From CAYXZQ01 sp963717515 (GTDB lineage: Archaea > Nanobdellota > Nanobdellia > Woesearchaeales > DSVV01): DNA of 64,000 bases. Made by a program: the position numbers and the translations under genes. The stretch is taken from contig OY970338.1 of NCBI GenBank assembly GCA_963717515.1, positions 1,488,001-1,552,000 of the forward strand, read 5' to 3'. Positions 1-8,193 of the stretch are shown here, in pieces (within the stretch, counting starts at the first letter, position 1; every line of letters begins with the position of its first letter). The notes below the pieces were generated by a model. That model was given only the letters and a program-made list of their open reading frames with translations. It had not been told where the DNA came from and did no database searches.

Positions 1-1422
1 TGACACCTGTGAGAGCAGTGAAAGGTTCTTCCTAAGGCCTATGTTTGTCCCTTCCGGGGTCTCTATGGGGCAAAGCCTGCCCAGATGGGTGCTGTGAAGC
101 TCCCTGGCATCGAAATTCTCCTGCGTCGCTGACAATGGTGAGATCACCCTCTGCAGGTGGCTCATGGTCTCGAGAAAATTGAGCCTCTGGATCCTCTGGC
201 TGATTCCCTTCCTTCCCCCGACCCAGTTGCCTGTAGCCATGGAGGTATACAGCCTCTGTGTGAGGAGCTTGTCCCTGATCACAACCTTTATCGACGGGAA
301 CTTGCCCCTCTTTACGATTCTCTGGAAATTATAGAGCATGTCACCTATCAGCACCTTCAGATTCACCCTGAAGAGGTCTGCAAGGAGGTCCCCGCTCATC
401 TTCACCCGCTTGTTCATGTAATGGTCCTTGTCATCAAGAGGGATCTCGCCATTTGAGACCTTGATGAATTTTTTCATAAGCTTGCATAGGTTGAAGGCCT
501 TGAACAGCCTGTCCTCCTTCTCTGTTCCGAGGTGAGGCAGGAGATACTTGTCTACTATCTCGCCCATCCTCTCTATCCTTATGTCTTTTGACTGTGTTAT
601 GCCTATCCTTTTCGCGATATTGTCCAGAGCGTCCTCTTCGTTCTTGAGGCTGTGGAATTCCAGCAGGTTGATGTATATGTCGTCATTCTGGGCATTGTCA
701 GACACCTGCTTCATGATATCCTCGTCCTTGACAAGACCCAGCGACTTGAGGATTATCACCAGAGGTATCTTCTTGACCCTGGTGAAAGTTATGTAGAATA
801 TCCCGTCCTTGTGCTTCTCCATCACATGAGGGATCTTGAATGAGCCCCTCTCAGAGAATATCTTGCCCTGGAACCTGCTCGGGCCTATCTTGTTCTCCTC
901 GACCAGGAACTGGTTTGCAGCCAGGTCCTCGATGTTGATGAGCACCCTCTCGGTGCCGTTGATTATGAAGTATCCTCCAGGGTCGTATGGATCCTCGTTG
1001 TTTGCCACCAGCTCTTCCCTGCTCAGCTTGTTGAGATGGCAGAATTTTGATTTGAGCATTATTGGAATGGCTCCAACCTGGGTCACAAAGGATTCCCGCT
1101 GAATGCCGTTGATGTGGGCACTGACCTCGATATAGCATGGTGCTGAATAGCTTATCTTCCTGAGCCTTGCCTCTATGGGGAATATCGGCCTCTTCGATCC
1201 GTCAGCCTCTGTAATCTCCGGTTTGGTTACCCATATCTTGTCAAGCCTTATCTTGAACTCATCGATATTATGAGGGATTATCGTAGGCTCGATTATCTTG
1301 TTCTCATTGATTATGACCTGGAGCTCATGCTCAATGAAATAGTTGAACGATTCTATATCAGATTCAACGAGCGAATGCTCGTTGAAATACTTCTTTATCA
1401 GGGTTTTTGAGGTTTTATTCAT
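1..1422 (-). CDS. rpoB: DNA-directed RNA polymerase subunit B (N-terminal part, cut by window edge)
   Basis: Second-largest subunit of archaeal RNA polymerase; with A'/A'' it forms the catalytic core. The frame is open for 474 codons from ATG at 1422 to the window edge. Translation shows the typical N terminus (IIPHNIDEFKIRL, then SYSAPCYIEV), the lobe segment DPYDPGGYFIINGTERVLI and, close to the edge, the universally conserved ETPEGTNIGL motif. The start overlaps the rpoH stop by 8 bp, which is the usual archaeal rpoH-rpoB order. Whether the gene is split into B'' and B' as in many euryarchaea cannot be seen, because the window ends near where such splits occur. Identification is secure. 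Confidence 0.97.
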   Translation of the reverse strand, partial: MNKTSKTLIKKYFNEHSLVESDIESFNYFIEHELQVIINENKIIEPTIIPHNIDEFKIRLDKIWVTKPEITEADGSKRPIFPIEARLRKISYSAPCYIEVSAHINGIQRESFVTQVGAIPIMLKSKFCHLNKLSREELVANNEDPYDPGGYFIINGTERVLINIEDLAANQFLVEENKIGPSRFQGKIFSERGSFKIPHVMEKHKDGIFYITFTRVKKIPLVIILKSLGLVKDEDIMKQVSDNAQNDDIYINLLEFHSLKNEEDALDNIAKRIGITQSKDIRIERMGEIVDKYLLPHLGTEKEDRLFKAFNLCKLMKKFIKVSNGEIPLDDKDHYMNKRVKMSGDLLADLFRVNLKVLIGDMLYNFQRIVKRGKFPSIKVVIRDKLLTQRLYTSMATGNWVGGRKGISQRIQRLNFLETMSHLQRVISPLSATQENFDARELHSTHLGRLCPIETPEGTNIGLRKNLSLLSQVS

Positions 1423-1669
1423 TTACGACACACCTGTAATACACTGCCTCTCCTGCTGTCGGGCTGGGACGCACTATCTTTATCACATCCCCTACAGTGA
1501 CATTGAGGGGCTGGATGATAGGGTCCTTTGCCGAGATCTTGGGCAGCTCTTTTATTGTTATGTTGAGCTTCTTGAGAAGGTCGTTCTTGTCTTTCTGGGT
1601 GAGTTTTGCGTGCTTCGGAACCAGCACGTGAGTCCTAACATCGAAACTGACTTTTTTGTTTTTTGCCAT
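1415..1669 (-). CDS. rpoH: DNA-directed RNA polymerase subunit H (Rpo5)
   Basis: 84-residue protein matching archaeal subunit H, the homologue of the C-terminal domain of eukaryotic Rpb5, which sits in the lower jaw of the polymerase. Recognisable features are the HVLVPKH segment near residues 14-20, the LPKI region near residue 43 and the C-terminal VGDVIKIVRPSPTAGEAVYYR motif block. It is the first gene of the rpo operon and overlaps rpoB by 8 bp. A GGAGAG ribosome-binding site lies about 8 nt before the ATG and a TATA-like AATATATAA lies just upstream. Length is normal for the family. Confidence 0.96.
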   Translation of the reverse strand: MAKNKKVSFDVRTHVLVPKHAKLTQKDKNDLLKKLNITIKELPKISAKDPIIQPLNVTVGDVIKIVRPSPTAGEAVYYRCVVNE

Positions 1670-1784
1670 CTGGAATCTCTCCTTATATATTTACATGGGT
1701 GCAAAAATCTTATTGACACCCCCCTGCCCCGCTGCCGGAGCACACCCGATAACCGGCCCCTTATCCTGACGACCTGGTTAGTTA

Positions 1785-1872
1785 TGGGCCCGACGAGGTT
1801 CGAACTCGCGACCACTCGATCCCTTCCGGAAAGTTAAAAGTCGAGTGCTCTACCAGGCTGAGCTACGGGCCC
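1785..1872 (-). tRNA. tRNA-Lys (UUU) with a 14-nt intron
   Basis: On the minus strand the gene starts GGGCCCG at 1872 and closes with CGGGCCC at 1792-1786, discriminator A at 1785, no encoded CCA. The anticodon stem CTCGA/TCGAG (1845-1841 and 1819-1815) encloses TTT at 1838-1836. The loop is 21 nt, so 14 nt (1834-1821, containing CTTTCCGGAAGGG) must be an intron at the canonical 37/38 site, where a bulge-helix-bulge can form. The D-arm and T-arm (GTTCGAAC) are standard. It lies upstream of rpoH and downstream of tRNA-Asp on the same strand. Confidence 0.93.
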
Positions 1873-1875
1873 TTA

Positions 1876-1925
1876 AAGATTTGGGACCGTATCCCAGAGT
1901 CTCCAGGTTCCTTGTCCCAAATCTT
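1876..1925 (-). other. Perfect 12-bp inverted repeat between two tRNA genes
   Basis: AAGATTTGGGAC at 1876-1887 is perfectly complementary to GTCCCAAATCTT at 1914-1925, with a 26-nt loop containing CCAGAGTCTCCAGG. It fills nearly the whole spacer between tRNA-Asp and tRNA-Lys, so in a joint precursor it would form a strong hairpin. It could be a processing signal, a terminator for tRNA-Asp, or a tiny independent RNA; the sequence alone does not decide. Confidence 0.6.
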
Positions 1926-1930
1926 CAATA

Positions 1931-2051
1931 CGCCCTGGCCGGGACTTTCTAACGACCTCCTTTTTCCATGAAAAAGGCAAAATATCGTTTTTCGAACCCG
2001 GGTCGAAGCCTCGACAGGGCTTCATGATAGGCCGGACTACACTACCAGGGC
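1931..2051 (-). tRNA. tRNA-Asp (GUC) with a non-canonical T-loop intron
   Basis: Acceptor strands are GCCCTGG (2051-2045) and CCAGGGC (1938-1932) with discriminator G at 1931. The anticodon arm is AAGCC-CTGTCGA-GGCTT, giving GUC. The T-stem CCGGG (2001-1997) and its partner CCCGG (1943-1939) are separated by 53 nt instead of 7. About 46 nt (roughly 1990-1945) therefore interrupt the T-loop near position 59/60. The insert folds into a clean hairpin: AACGA pairs with TCGTT, and CCTTTTTC with GAAAAAGG. Removing it restores a normal archaeal tRNA-Asp. Introns at this site are known from some Thermoproteales and are unusual elsewhere. Confidence 0.9.
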
Positions 2052-2298
2052 TTTTAGGCTAAACTATGCATAAAATCCTCCTATAATTAAAATAAGCACA
2101 AATTGGCCTTGTCTTTTGATTTTGCGCTCTAGAAGGATTTTTCATAGTTGACTTCTAACTTTTTTTTCTCTTTATAAACATTACTGTTTTTTGATATTAT
2201 CGCTATATAATATGCATCATAATACAAGCCCTGGACTGGCCTGCATTCATCGCGGAAATCCAAAATACATATATATTAATTAATTTTTGCATTAATGA
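2052..2298. other. AT-rich intergenic region with promoter
   Basis: 247 bp between tRNA-Asp and the PHP gene, on divergent strands. It is AT-rich, with TATA-like ATATATATTAATTAA at about 2268-2282, suitably placed for the PHP gene starting at 2299. No other structure or gene was seen. Confidence 0.6.
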
Positions 2299-3210
2299 AT
2301 GGAAAAAAACAGGATATTCTTTCATAAGCCCAACCTTGAGCTGTTCCACAGCATGGGCCTCTCGAGCGTTGACATGCATTACCATACCCGTTTCTCTGAC
2401 AGCTATACGCGTATATCGACTGTGATGAGAAAAGCCAGGAAAAAGAAGATGGGCGTGGCTATAACAGACCATAATGCGATCGAGGGCTGTGTCAAGGCAT
2501 CCGCAAACAACATGGGCATCATGATCATACCCGGCATAGAAATCAGCTCCAGTGACGGCCCTCATATACTTCTGTATTTCTATACCATAGATGAGCTGGG
2601 AGAGTTCTACAAGAAGCATATAAAGCCGAACAAGCAGGGCAACCCGTACATGGCCGTCAAATTGAGTGTTGAAGAAATATTGAACAGGACGCGGGATTTC
2701 AGCTGCATGAGAGTCGCTGCCCATCCTTACGGGTTCGCAATAGCAAACCAAGGCCTGTCAAAAAGCGTGAAAAAGCATTATATAGATGAGAGCGTGTTCG
2801 ATGACATCGATTCCATGGAAGTCATATGCGGAGGGATGACCAGGCGGCTCAACAGGAAGGCAGAAAAGAGGGCTGGAGAGCTTGAAAAAGGGTTTACAGG
2901 AGGATCTGACGGGCATACAATATTTGAGCTCGGGAAGGTCGTGACCAGCAGCCATGCGCATGACGTTGAGAGCTTCCTCAAGAACATCAGCATGAAGAAA
3001 AATTTCGTCATCGGGACAGAGATTAGGACATTGTCCAAACTCATACACGGGACCAATATGATGTCGAGACACATGAGATATGCTGTCCCTACCCTCAGGC
3101 TCCAGTATCATATGAACAAGGGCAGGGTGAAAAACGTGCCTGCAAAGCTCATGAGGGGCTCAACTGCGCTCAGGGAAAGATTCAGGAATATCACGAACGG
3201 CAAAGATTAA
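2299..3210 (+). CDS. PHP-domain metal-dependent phosphoesterase
   Basis: 303 residues. PHP metal-site motifs appear in order: DMHYHTRFSDS near residue 25, ITDHNAIEG near 55, PGIEIS near 77, AHPYG near 142 and GGSDGH near 200. These histidines and aspartates form the tri-metal centre of TrpH-like phosphoesterases. The C-terminal ~90 residues are basic and not recognised. The substrate is unknown; relatives hydrolyse nucleoside bisphosphates or short oligonucleotides. The ATG at 2299 follows a TATA-like element by about 20-30 nt, so the message may be nearly leaderless. The gene stands alone upstream of tRNA-Arg. Confidence 0.88.
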   Translation: MEKNRIFFHKPNLELFHSMGLSSVDMHYHTRFSDSYTRISTVMRKARKKKMGVAITDHNAIEGCVKASANNMGIMIIPGIEISSSDGPHILLYFYTIDELGEFYKKHIKPNKQGNPYMAVKLSVEEILNRTRDFSCMRVAAHPYGFAIANQGLSKSVKKHYIDESVFDDIDSMEVICGGMTRRLNRKAEKRAGELEKGFTGGSDGHTIFELGKVVTSSHAHDVESFLKNISMKKNFVIGTEIRTLSKLIHGTNMMSRHMRYAVPTLRLQYHMNKGRVKNVPAKLMRGSTALRERFRNITNGKD

Positions 3211-3270
3211 GTTTTTTATATTGGTATTAGAATCTGGTTCTTGTTGCAGGCAAAACATCATATAACTGAC

Positions 3271-3434
3271 GCCCCTGTAGTCTAGCCTGGCGACCTTTTG
3301 TGTTCACCTGCGGTGAAACAAAGGCTCGAGCAAAATCCTGGGGTTGCCCTCATTCTGCGGGCAAGCCACTTTGTGCTCAGATAGGACGCACCGTTGCGGA
3401 CGGCGTAACCCGGGTTCGAATCCCGGCAGGGGCA
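3271..3434 (+). tRNA. tRNA-Arg (GCG) with a ~90-nt D-loop intron
   Basis: Acceptor GCCCCTG (3271-3277) pairs with CAGGGGC (3427-3433); discriminator A at 3434. The T-arm CCGGG-TTCGAAT-CCCGG is canonical. The anticodon loop TTGCGGA gives GCG (Arg); its stem CACCG/CGGCG has one A-C mismatch. The D-loop is broken after AGCCTGG by about 90 nt (3291-3380); joining TGG to ATAGGAC restores a typical D-arm, placing the intron near position 20/21. The intron folds into two stems: TTTGTGTTCACC with GGTGAAACAAA, and GAGC...GCTC enclosing GGGTTGCCC/GGGCAAGCC. It resembles the tRNA-Thr intron at 52110-52253. Exact splice sites are inferred. Confidence 0.87.
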
Positions 3435-3775
3435 TTATTTCTTCGAAATGATATCAATCCCTGCGGAATTCGAACATCTGCGGAAAACTTCGTTTTCCTT
3501 GACCTTTCGTTCGTGTTCCACGAACTTCAAGGAATCCCGGCAGGGGCATTATTTCTTCGAAATGATATCAATCCCTGCGGAATTCGAACATCTGCGGAAA
3601 ACTTCGTTTTCCTTGACCTTTCGTTCGTGTTCCACGAACTTCAAGGAATCCCGGCAGGGGCATTATTTCTTCGAAATGATATCAATCCCTGCGGAATTCG
3701 AACATCTGCGTAAAACTTCGTTTTCCTTGACCTTTCGTTCGTGTTCCACGAACTTCAAGGAATCCCGGCAGGGGC
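3418..3775 (+). repeat. Three tandem 114-bp units, each starting with the tRNA-Arg 3' end, plus a partial fourth
   Basis: Units begin at 3418, 3532 and 3646 (exact 114-bp period), and a 16-bp partial copy begins at 3760. Each opens with GAATCCCGGCAGGGGC, the 3' end of tRNA-Arg. The remaining ~98 bp hold three perfect hairpins that all have TTC loops: ATTTC/GAAAT, GGAAAAC/GTTTTCC and GTTCGTG/CACGAAC, the last enclosed by CCTTGA/TCAAGG. Copies are almost identical; the third has a G-to-T change in the second hairpin (GGAAAAC to GTAAAAC). Overlapping ORFs here are products of the repeat and not genes. Confidence 0.95.
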
Positions 3776-3778
3776 GTT

Positions 3779-4621
3779 TTATTTTTCAGAATCCATTCTT
3801 TTTTTCTCTTTTTGTTTAGGTAAATAATTATCTCTCGAAATGATTGATTTACCGATATTGCTTTCAATATCAACTCTTGTTCTTTTTGCGATGTTTCCAC
3901 CTTTGTTTGCAGATTCCCTGCATTCCTCAAATCCCTGCGAGTCTTTTTCTCTTGTGATGTCGGTTGTTGCCTTTTCTCCAACCATTGTAAGAATAAGCTC
4001 CCAGTCAGTCATGTGATCTCGAAGATTCTGATTCTTTTTTTTAAGTTGCTTGAAATCTTTGTATTCACCCACTGTTTTTCCAAAAGTTGCTTTTGATATT
4101 TCATTTGTAAGAATTGAAAATTCTTTTTGTGTTTTAATTTCTCTGTCATTCCATTCATCTGTTAATTCCTGTCTTACAGAAATTCCTCTTAATCGTTTGT
4201 CAATCCATTCTTTTGGATACCCTTTGAGTTCATAATATTCTTTTATTCTATCCTGACCCAATTCTGGATTTTCAATCTCTTCAATTCTTTCATAACCAAC
4301 TTGAGCCAGCCATTGTTTGAAAGGCTCGGCTCTAGGAGATGGAATCGATTGAATTAACCTGAATATCTCTTTGGTATTGCCTATGTCTGTAAGCCTCAAT
4401 TTACCATCGACTGCTGGCATTTTCAAAGCGTTACAATTTGTAACGGTTTCATTTCCTTCATCTTTAAGTCTCTTTTTAAGGACTCTCCAATACACTTGAG
4501 GATTGTCACTTTCTGTTAAAACAGCTATAATGTCAACTATAGAAAAATACCATTTTTCATTATACCAGATACGTCGGATTTTTTTATCCTGAAAAACTAC
4601 CAGTTTATTCTTATCTTCCAT
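3779..4621 (-). CDS. DinD/BRO-N-type phage antirepressor-like protein
   Basis: 280 residues, resembling the DNA-damage-inducible protein D / BRO N-terminal antirepressor family common in bacteria and their phages. Family-like stretches are KKIRRIWYNEKWYFS near residue 13, RLTDIGNTKEIFRLIQSIPSP near 76, EPFKQWLAQVGYERIEEI near 98 and the lysine-rich QNLRDHMTDWELI near 198. Function is uncertain; members are thought to bind DNA in prophage or SOS contexts. It is clearly more AT-rich than its neighbours. Its stop codon lies 4 bp from an att-like repeat, and a TATA element AAAATATATAAATA lies about 25-38 bp before the start. Horizontal acquisition is likely. Confidence 0.85.
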   Translation of the reverse strand: MEDKNKLVVFQDKKIRRIWYNEKWYFSIVDIIAVLTESDNPQVYWRVLKKRLKDEGNETVTNCNALKMPAVDGKLRLTDIGNTKEIFRLIQSIPSPRAEPFKQWLAQVGYERIEEIENPELGQDRIKEYYELKGYPKEWIDKRLRGISVRQELTDEWNDREIKTQKEFSILTNEISKATFGKTVGEYKDFKQLKKKNQNLRDHMTDWELILTMVGEKATTDITREKDSQGFEECRESANKGGNIAKRTRVDIESNIGKSIISRDNYLPKQKEKKRMDSEK

Positions 4622-4803
4622 TGTTTAAATGGTAATCTTGCTATATTTATATATTTTAAGCTAGCTTGTCCAGTGGCAAGGGGAAAAATGAGATTAGAGT
4701 AATAGAATGGTATATATTGAAATCCCACCAAAATAGACAAAAAGGCACTGTGCCCGGCAGGGGCATATTATTTTCCAGGAAGAATGATATCGATATGCAC
4801 AAG

Positions 4804-5319
4804 CTACCTGCCAAGCCTTCTGCCATCCAGGCTCCGTGGCCGGTATCCTATGAAGATCCTGTCCTTGTAATTGCCATCGTTTCTCTTGAGGACCTTATGT
4901 CGGCTGTTGACTATCTGGACAAGCATGGATGTGCCGATAGGGATGTCATAAAGAGCGTTCGCCTCATCTATCGATGATAAGCCGGCATATTTCCTGAAAT
5001 GCCCAGATTGATAAGGAGTGTATCTTGGCTCGAATCCGATCACTTTTATATGGTTGATGACCCCTGACCATTTCCTCTCTTCAGATTCATACCATTGCAG
5101 AAGTTCATACCCGTCTCCTTCATAATCCAGAGCAGGCTTCGGCTCTTTCCTCATGACGATATTTCCAAGATGCCTTACGCTCATTAGGCCGCTGGAGCCT
5201 GAGACATCTGCCAGCAGGATCCTGTTCGATCTCTCGATGTCTATCCAGTCAGGATATTCCCTGACAAGGCTAGCATATATCAAATCAAATGGGATGTAAT
5301 CCTTCTCTTCCTCTGACAT
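4804..5319 (-). CDS. Hypothetical protein, 171 aa
   Basis: Not recognised. A soluble, mixed-charge protein with acidic N terminus (MSEEEKDYIPFDLIY) and Arg-rich C terminus (GYRPRSLDGRRLGR). No membrane segment or known motif is visible. Codon use and base composition match the host genes rather than the adjacent AT-rich insertion, so it probably belongs to the ancestral chromosome beyond the att-like repeat at 4753-4765. Its stop is only about 40 bp from that repeat. A TTATTTATAATTAA promoter-like sequence lies upstream at about 5340-5353. Confidence 0.6.
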   Translation of the reverse strand: MSEEEKDYIPFDLIYASLVREYPDWIDIERSNRILLADVSGSSGLMSVRHLGNIVMRKEPKPALDYEGDGYELLQWYESEERKWSGVINHIKVIGFEPRYTPYQSGHFRKYAGLSSIDEANALYDIPIGTSMLVQIVNSRHKVLKRNDGNYKDRIFIGYRPRSLDGRRLGR

Positions 5320-5393
5320 GTCCGCAGGAAAGCGAGAACATTATTTATAATTAATGCAAAATACGAACTTAGGTCTGCTCTAGGATAATAGAT

Positions 5394-6833
5394 TCAATTG
5401 TTTATTCCCGGCAGCCAGAATGAGAACGTGCTTCCCTTACTCGAGGACTCAAGCCTGATGTACCCCTTATGGGCTTCGATTATCTCCCTTGATATGGCCA
5501 GCCCGAGCCCGGTGCCTAGTCTCCTGTACTTCGTGTCGAGCTGGCTGAATTTTACAAAGAGCTTGTCCATGTCTTCTTTCTTGATGCCGATGCCGGTATC
5601 CTTCACCTGGACAAGAACCCCTCCTTCCTTTTCTGATGCTGATATCCTGACACTGCCTTCTTCAGTGAACTTGAATGCATTTATCATCAGGTTGCAGAGC
5701 ACCTGGATGATCCTTCCGCTGTCAACCCGCACCCTGGGCAGTCCGGCACTGACGCTCTTTGTGAATTTCAGGTTCCCTGCCTCGGTCTTCATCTGCAGGT
5801 AGGATGTTTCAAGGACCTTCTCCATGTCTGTCTCCTTCATCTCAAACCTCATCTTCCTGCTCTCGAGCTTAACGATGTCAAGGAAATCATCCACGAGGTG
5901 CTTCATCCGCCAGGACTCCTCGCTTATGACTTCAATATGCTTCCTCTCGGTCGCTCCCAGCTTACCCTTCTTAAGAAGCATCTTTGAATATCCGACGATC
6001 GAGGTCAGTGGGTTCCTCAACTCATGTGCTGTTATGTTCATGAACTCGACCTTCGTCTCATTCGCCTCTTCAAGCTTCTTCTCCTTCATCTTGATGTCCC
6101 TGAACATTGCTGTGTAGGGCTCCCTCAGGTTCGTGACTATGACTGCCTGGTATATCATTGCAAATGACGTGAGCTTGAAGAAATGCCCTATCAGGTTGAA
6201 AAGTCCGAATGGGTCTGTATACAAAGTGAATGACAGCTCACCCAATACTGTAAAGACGATCGATGCTGCGAGTAGCCTGTAGATGTAGCGGGAGAACCTG
6301 AGCCTGTTCTTCCAAAGCAGATACAGGGCGATTAGGAGGATTGCACATATGATGTACTCGGTTGCAATCTTGAACACAGTCAGGCCGTTGTCGAATGCTG
6401 TCGGGAATATGCCTATCGTGATAGTGGTCACAATAATTGCAAAGACAGCTGTGAAGCCTACCCAGACAAGCCTGAAATCCGGCCTGCGTTTCAGCAGGAG
6501 AGGTGCCACCATGAAGGACACTGCCTCGACAAACCTCGCAGATATCCAGTACTGGGTCGCCATGTTCGCGCCATGACCTATTACATTGATCCCTTCATAG
6601 GAAAGGGTGTGCAATGTATCGATGAACGCAATGAAGAGATATGCGATGCCGAGGAAGAGGAAATAGTCATTCCTGTTTATCCTCCTGGTGTTCCATGCGA
6701 CCATGAAGATCCCAGCTGCTATGAATATGCTCGCGAATTCAGCGATGCTGTGGAAAAGGAGGTAATTGAATCTGCTTATTATGAAAAGGACTGCGAAAAA
6801 GAAAAGCCATATCAGGATATCCCGGGGCTTCAT
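5394..6833 (-). CDS. MASE3-domain sensor histidine kinase
   Basis: Membrane sensor kinase. The N-terminal ~240 residues are hydrophobic and match MASE3 (FHSIAEFASIFIAAGIF, FIDTLHTLSYEGI, GANMATQYWISARF). A short linker leads to HisKA, with the phospho-accepting His in NITAHELRNPLTS near residue 275. HATPase_c follows: N-box LMINAFKFT, G1 VKDTGIGI, G2 GTGLGLAI. A TTG at 6923 would add 30 residues, but the ATG at 6833 is preceded by TTTAAATAA at about 6854-6866 at leaderless spacing, so 6833 is preferred. The signal sensed is unknown. The nearest receiver protein (8194-8632) is broken by a frameshift. Confidence 0.92.
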   Translation of the reverse strand: MKPRDILIWLFFFAVLFIISRFNYLLFHSIAEFASIFIAAGIFMVAWNTRRINRNDYFLFLGIAYLFIAFIDTLHTLSYEGINVIGHGANMATQYWISARFVEAVSFMVAPLLLKRRPDFRLVWVGFTAVFAIIVTTITIGIFPTAFDNGLTVFKIATEYIICAILLIALYLLWKNRLRFSRYIYRLLAASIVFTVLGELSFTLYTDPFGLFNLIGHFFKLTSFAMIYQAVIVTNLREPYTAMFRDIKMKEKKLEEANETKVEFMNITAHELRNPLTSIVGYSKMLLKKGKLGATERKHIEVISEESWRMKHLVDDFLDIVKLESRKMRFEMKETDMEKVLETSYLQMKTEAGNLKFTKSVSAGLPRVRVDSGRIIQVLCNLMINAFKFTEEGSVRISASEKEGGVLVQVKDTGIGIKKEDMDKLFVKFSQLDTKYRRLGTGLGLAISREIIEAHKGYIRLESSSKGSTFSFWLPGINN

Positions 6834-6935
6834 GAATGCGGGGTATTCATAGAGTTTATTTAAAGTTATTCCGATAAAAGCAAAAAATATTAATACTCGA
6901 TAGATGTATTGCCTGTCCCTCAAAGAGGTGAGAAC

Positions 6936-7160
6936 ATGGCTTCGGTGTTTTATTTCAGCAATGGCGCGACAGCAGACAGTATCAGCTCACTTGCCAAGAT
7001 CCTTGAGCAGGTTGACGACGACACATTCAGCTATCACTGCAACAATGAGAAGAATGATTTCTACAACTGGATTTCTGACGGGCTCGGGGAAAAGGCGCTT
7101 GCATCAAAGATCAAGAGGATAAAGACCCGGAAGGGGCTCATCAAGAAACTGATGGCATGA
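6936..7160 (+). CDS. Small conserved protein, DUF5752-like
   Basis: 74 residues from ATG 6936, chosen because GAGGTGA sits 4 nt before it; a longer frame from 6909 has no such support. The pattern SVFYFSNG, then NDFYNWISDGLG, ALASKIKRIKTRKGLIKKL resembles the archaeal DUF5752 family, whose function is unknown. It is divergently transcribed from the sensor kinase across about 100 bp holding a promoter for each (plus-strand AAATATTAATAC near 6884-6896). Confidence 0.72.
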   Translation: MASVFYFSNGATADSISSLAKILEQVDDDTFSYHCNNEKNDFYNWISDGLGEKALASKIKRIKTRKGLIKKLMA

Positions 7161-7193
7161 GCATTCATCCCAGGTAGGTGCGGGTGATCCCTC

Positions 7194-8096
7194 TCATTTG
7201 ATTTTTCTTTTGATAAATAATCCTGCCAGCGAATCCCTTGCAGATTCAAGATTATTTTTCATCCTTTTTATGGCCAATTTTGGTGTGCCTGCCTCTGACA
7301 GGTTCTTCTTCAGCCTGTTGTAGTCCCTGTTCATCCGGTTGATCTGCCTCTCGACCATATGCAGCCTTTTCTCAATCGGCTTGTTGAGATTCCTTGAGAA
7401 ATCTGCAAACTCATACTCGACTGAACCATCCCGTATTTCCCCCTTCGTCATCCTGAAATATTCTGCCTTCAGATACTTGCCGGCAAGGAGCAGCCTCCCC
7501 TCTTTTCTCAGCCTTCTCACGCTGACCTTAATATAAACCGAATTCAGGAGCCTTAATGGCCTGAGTTTTGAGGCTCTCCTGACCAGGTCATGGTCCTCAG
7601 CAAGAGTAATCGATTCATCAAAACCCCCAATGCGGAAAAAAAGCCTCCTGGAGATGAAGATACAGAATCCCGGGGCATGGGCCGAGGTGAACTGGCCGAG
7701 TTTGATATATGAATATGCCAGCTCATGCATGACCTTGTCCACATAGAGGCTGGACAGAGGCCTGAACTCGCATGATGCAAGGTCAAGGAACCTCTCCTGC
7801 ATCTCACTGTGTGCTTTTTCAAGGAAACCTCTCGGAAGCTTTACATCTGCATCAAAGAAGAACAGAAGTTCACCCCTGGCAGCTTCTGCTCCCCTGTTCC
7901 TGCCAGGTCCGGGCATCCCTCCCTTCACGACCCTTGCCCTGAATCTTTTGGCAATCTTTTTTGTCTTGTCTGTAGAACCTGCGTCAGCGATGATTATCTC
8001 GTAATCCGTGAAATCCTGCTTCCTTATGCTCTCAAGGAGCTTCGGGAGGTACTTCTCCTCATTCAGCGTCGGGATGATTAAGCTAATCTTGGGCAT
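7194..8096 (-). CDS. Glycosyltransferase family 2
   Basis: 300 residues from ATG 8096; an in-frame TTG at 8120 is less likely because the GT2 fold begins at PKISLIIPTLNEEKYL. GT-A signatures are visible: the nucleotide-binding IIADAGSTDKT, and the DxD-type FFFDADVKLP near residue 88. GGFDES and AEDHDLVRRA form the acceptor-side acid motif. The C-terminal ~70 residues are basic and probably helical (RMNRDYNRLKKNL). It likely transfers a sugar from a nucleotide or dolichol donor in surface glycan synthesis; donor and acceptor cannot be told. Confidence 0.9.
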   Translation of the reverse strand: MPKISLIIPTLNEEKYLPKLLESIRKQDFTDYEIIIADAGSTDKTKKIAKRFRARVVKGGMPGPGRNRGAEAARGELLFFFDADVKLPRGFLEKAHSEMQERFLDLASCEFRPLSSLYVDKVMHELAYSYIKLGQFTSAHAPGFCIFISRRLFFRIGGFDESITLAEDHDLVRRASKLRPLRLLNSVYIKVSVRRLRKEGRLLLAGKYLKAEYFRMTKGEIRDGSVEYEFADFSRNLNKPIEKRLHMVERQINRMNRDYNRLKKNLSEAGTPKLAIKRMKNNLESARDSLAGLFIKRKIK

Positions 8097-8193
8097 TGGA
8101 ATATCAATATGGCCAGTCAATATTTAAAATTTATCCATTTTATGCCTGCATTTTCAATTAATTTTAAATACCCATGACATATAACCTTCGATA

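Larger units (their letters stand above)
3418..4766. mobile_element. Candidate small insertion at the tRNA-Arg 3' end, bounded by att-like repeats
   Basis: The 13-bp sequence CCCGGCAGGGGCA from the tRNA-Arg 3' end (3422-3434) recurs in each 114-bp unit and again at 4753-4765. After the last copy, the flank (TATTATTTTCC...AATGATATCGAT) resembles the flank after the first (TTATTTCTTC...AATGATATCAAT). This looks like the original tRNA 3' flank displaced by an insertion. The interval holds the tandem repeats and one AT-rich DinD/BRO-like gene. No integrase is present, so it would be a remnant or a non-autonomous element. Confidence 0.65.

Noticed and set aside
3418..3775. CRISPR array
   Set aside because: Units are contiguous 114-bp direct repeats with no variable spacers and they start with a tRNA 3' end.
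3300..3819. Overlapping ORFs across the tRNA-Arg region and the 114-bp repeats
   Set aside because: They are translations of the tRNA intron and tandem repeat; frames repeat identically with the unit and have no ribosome-binding site.
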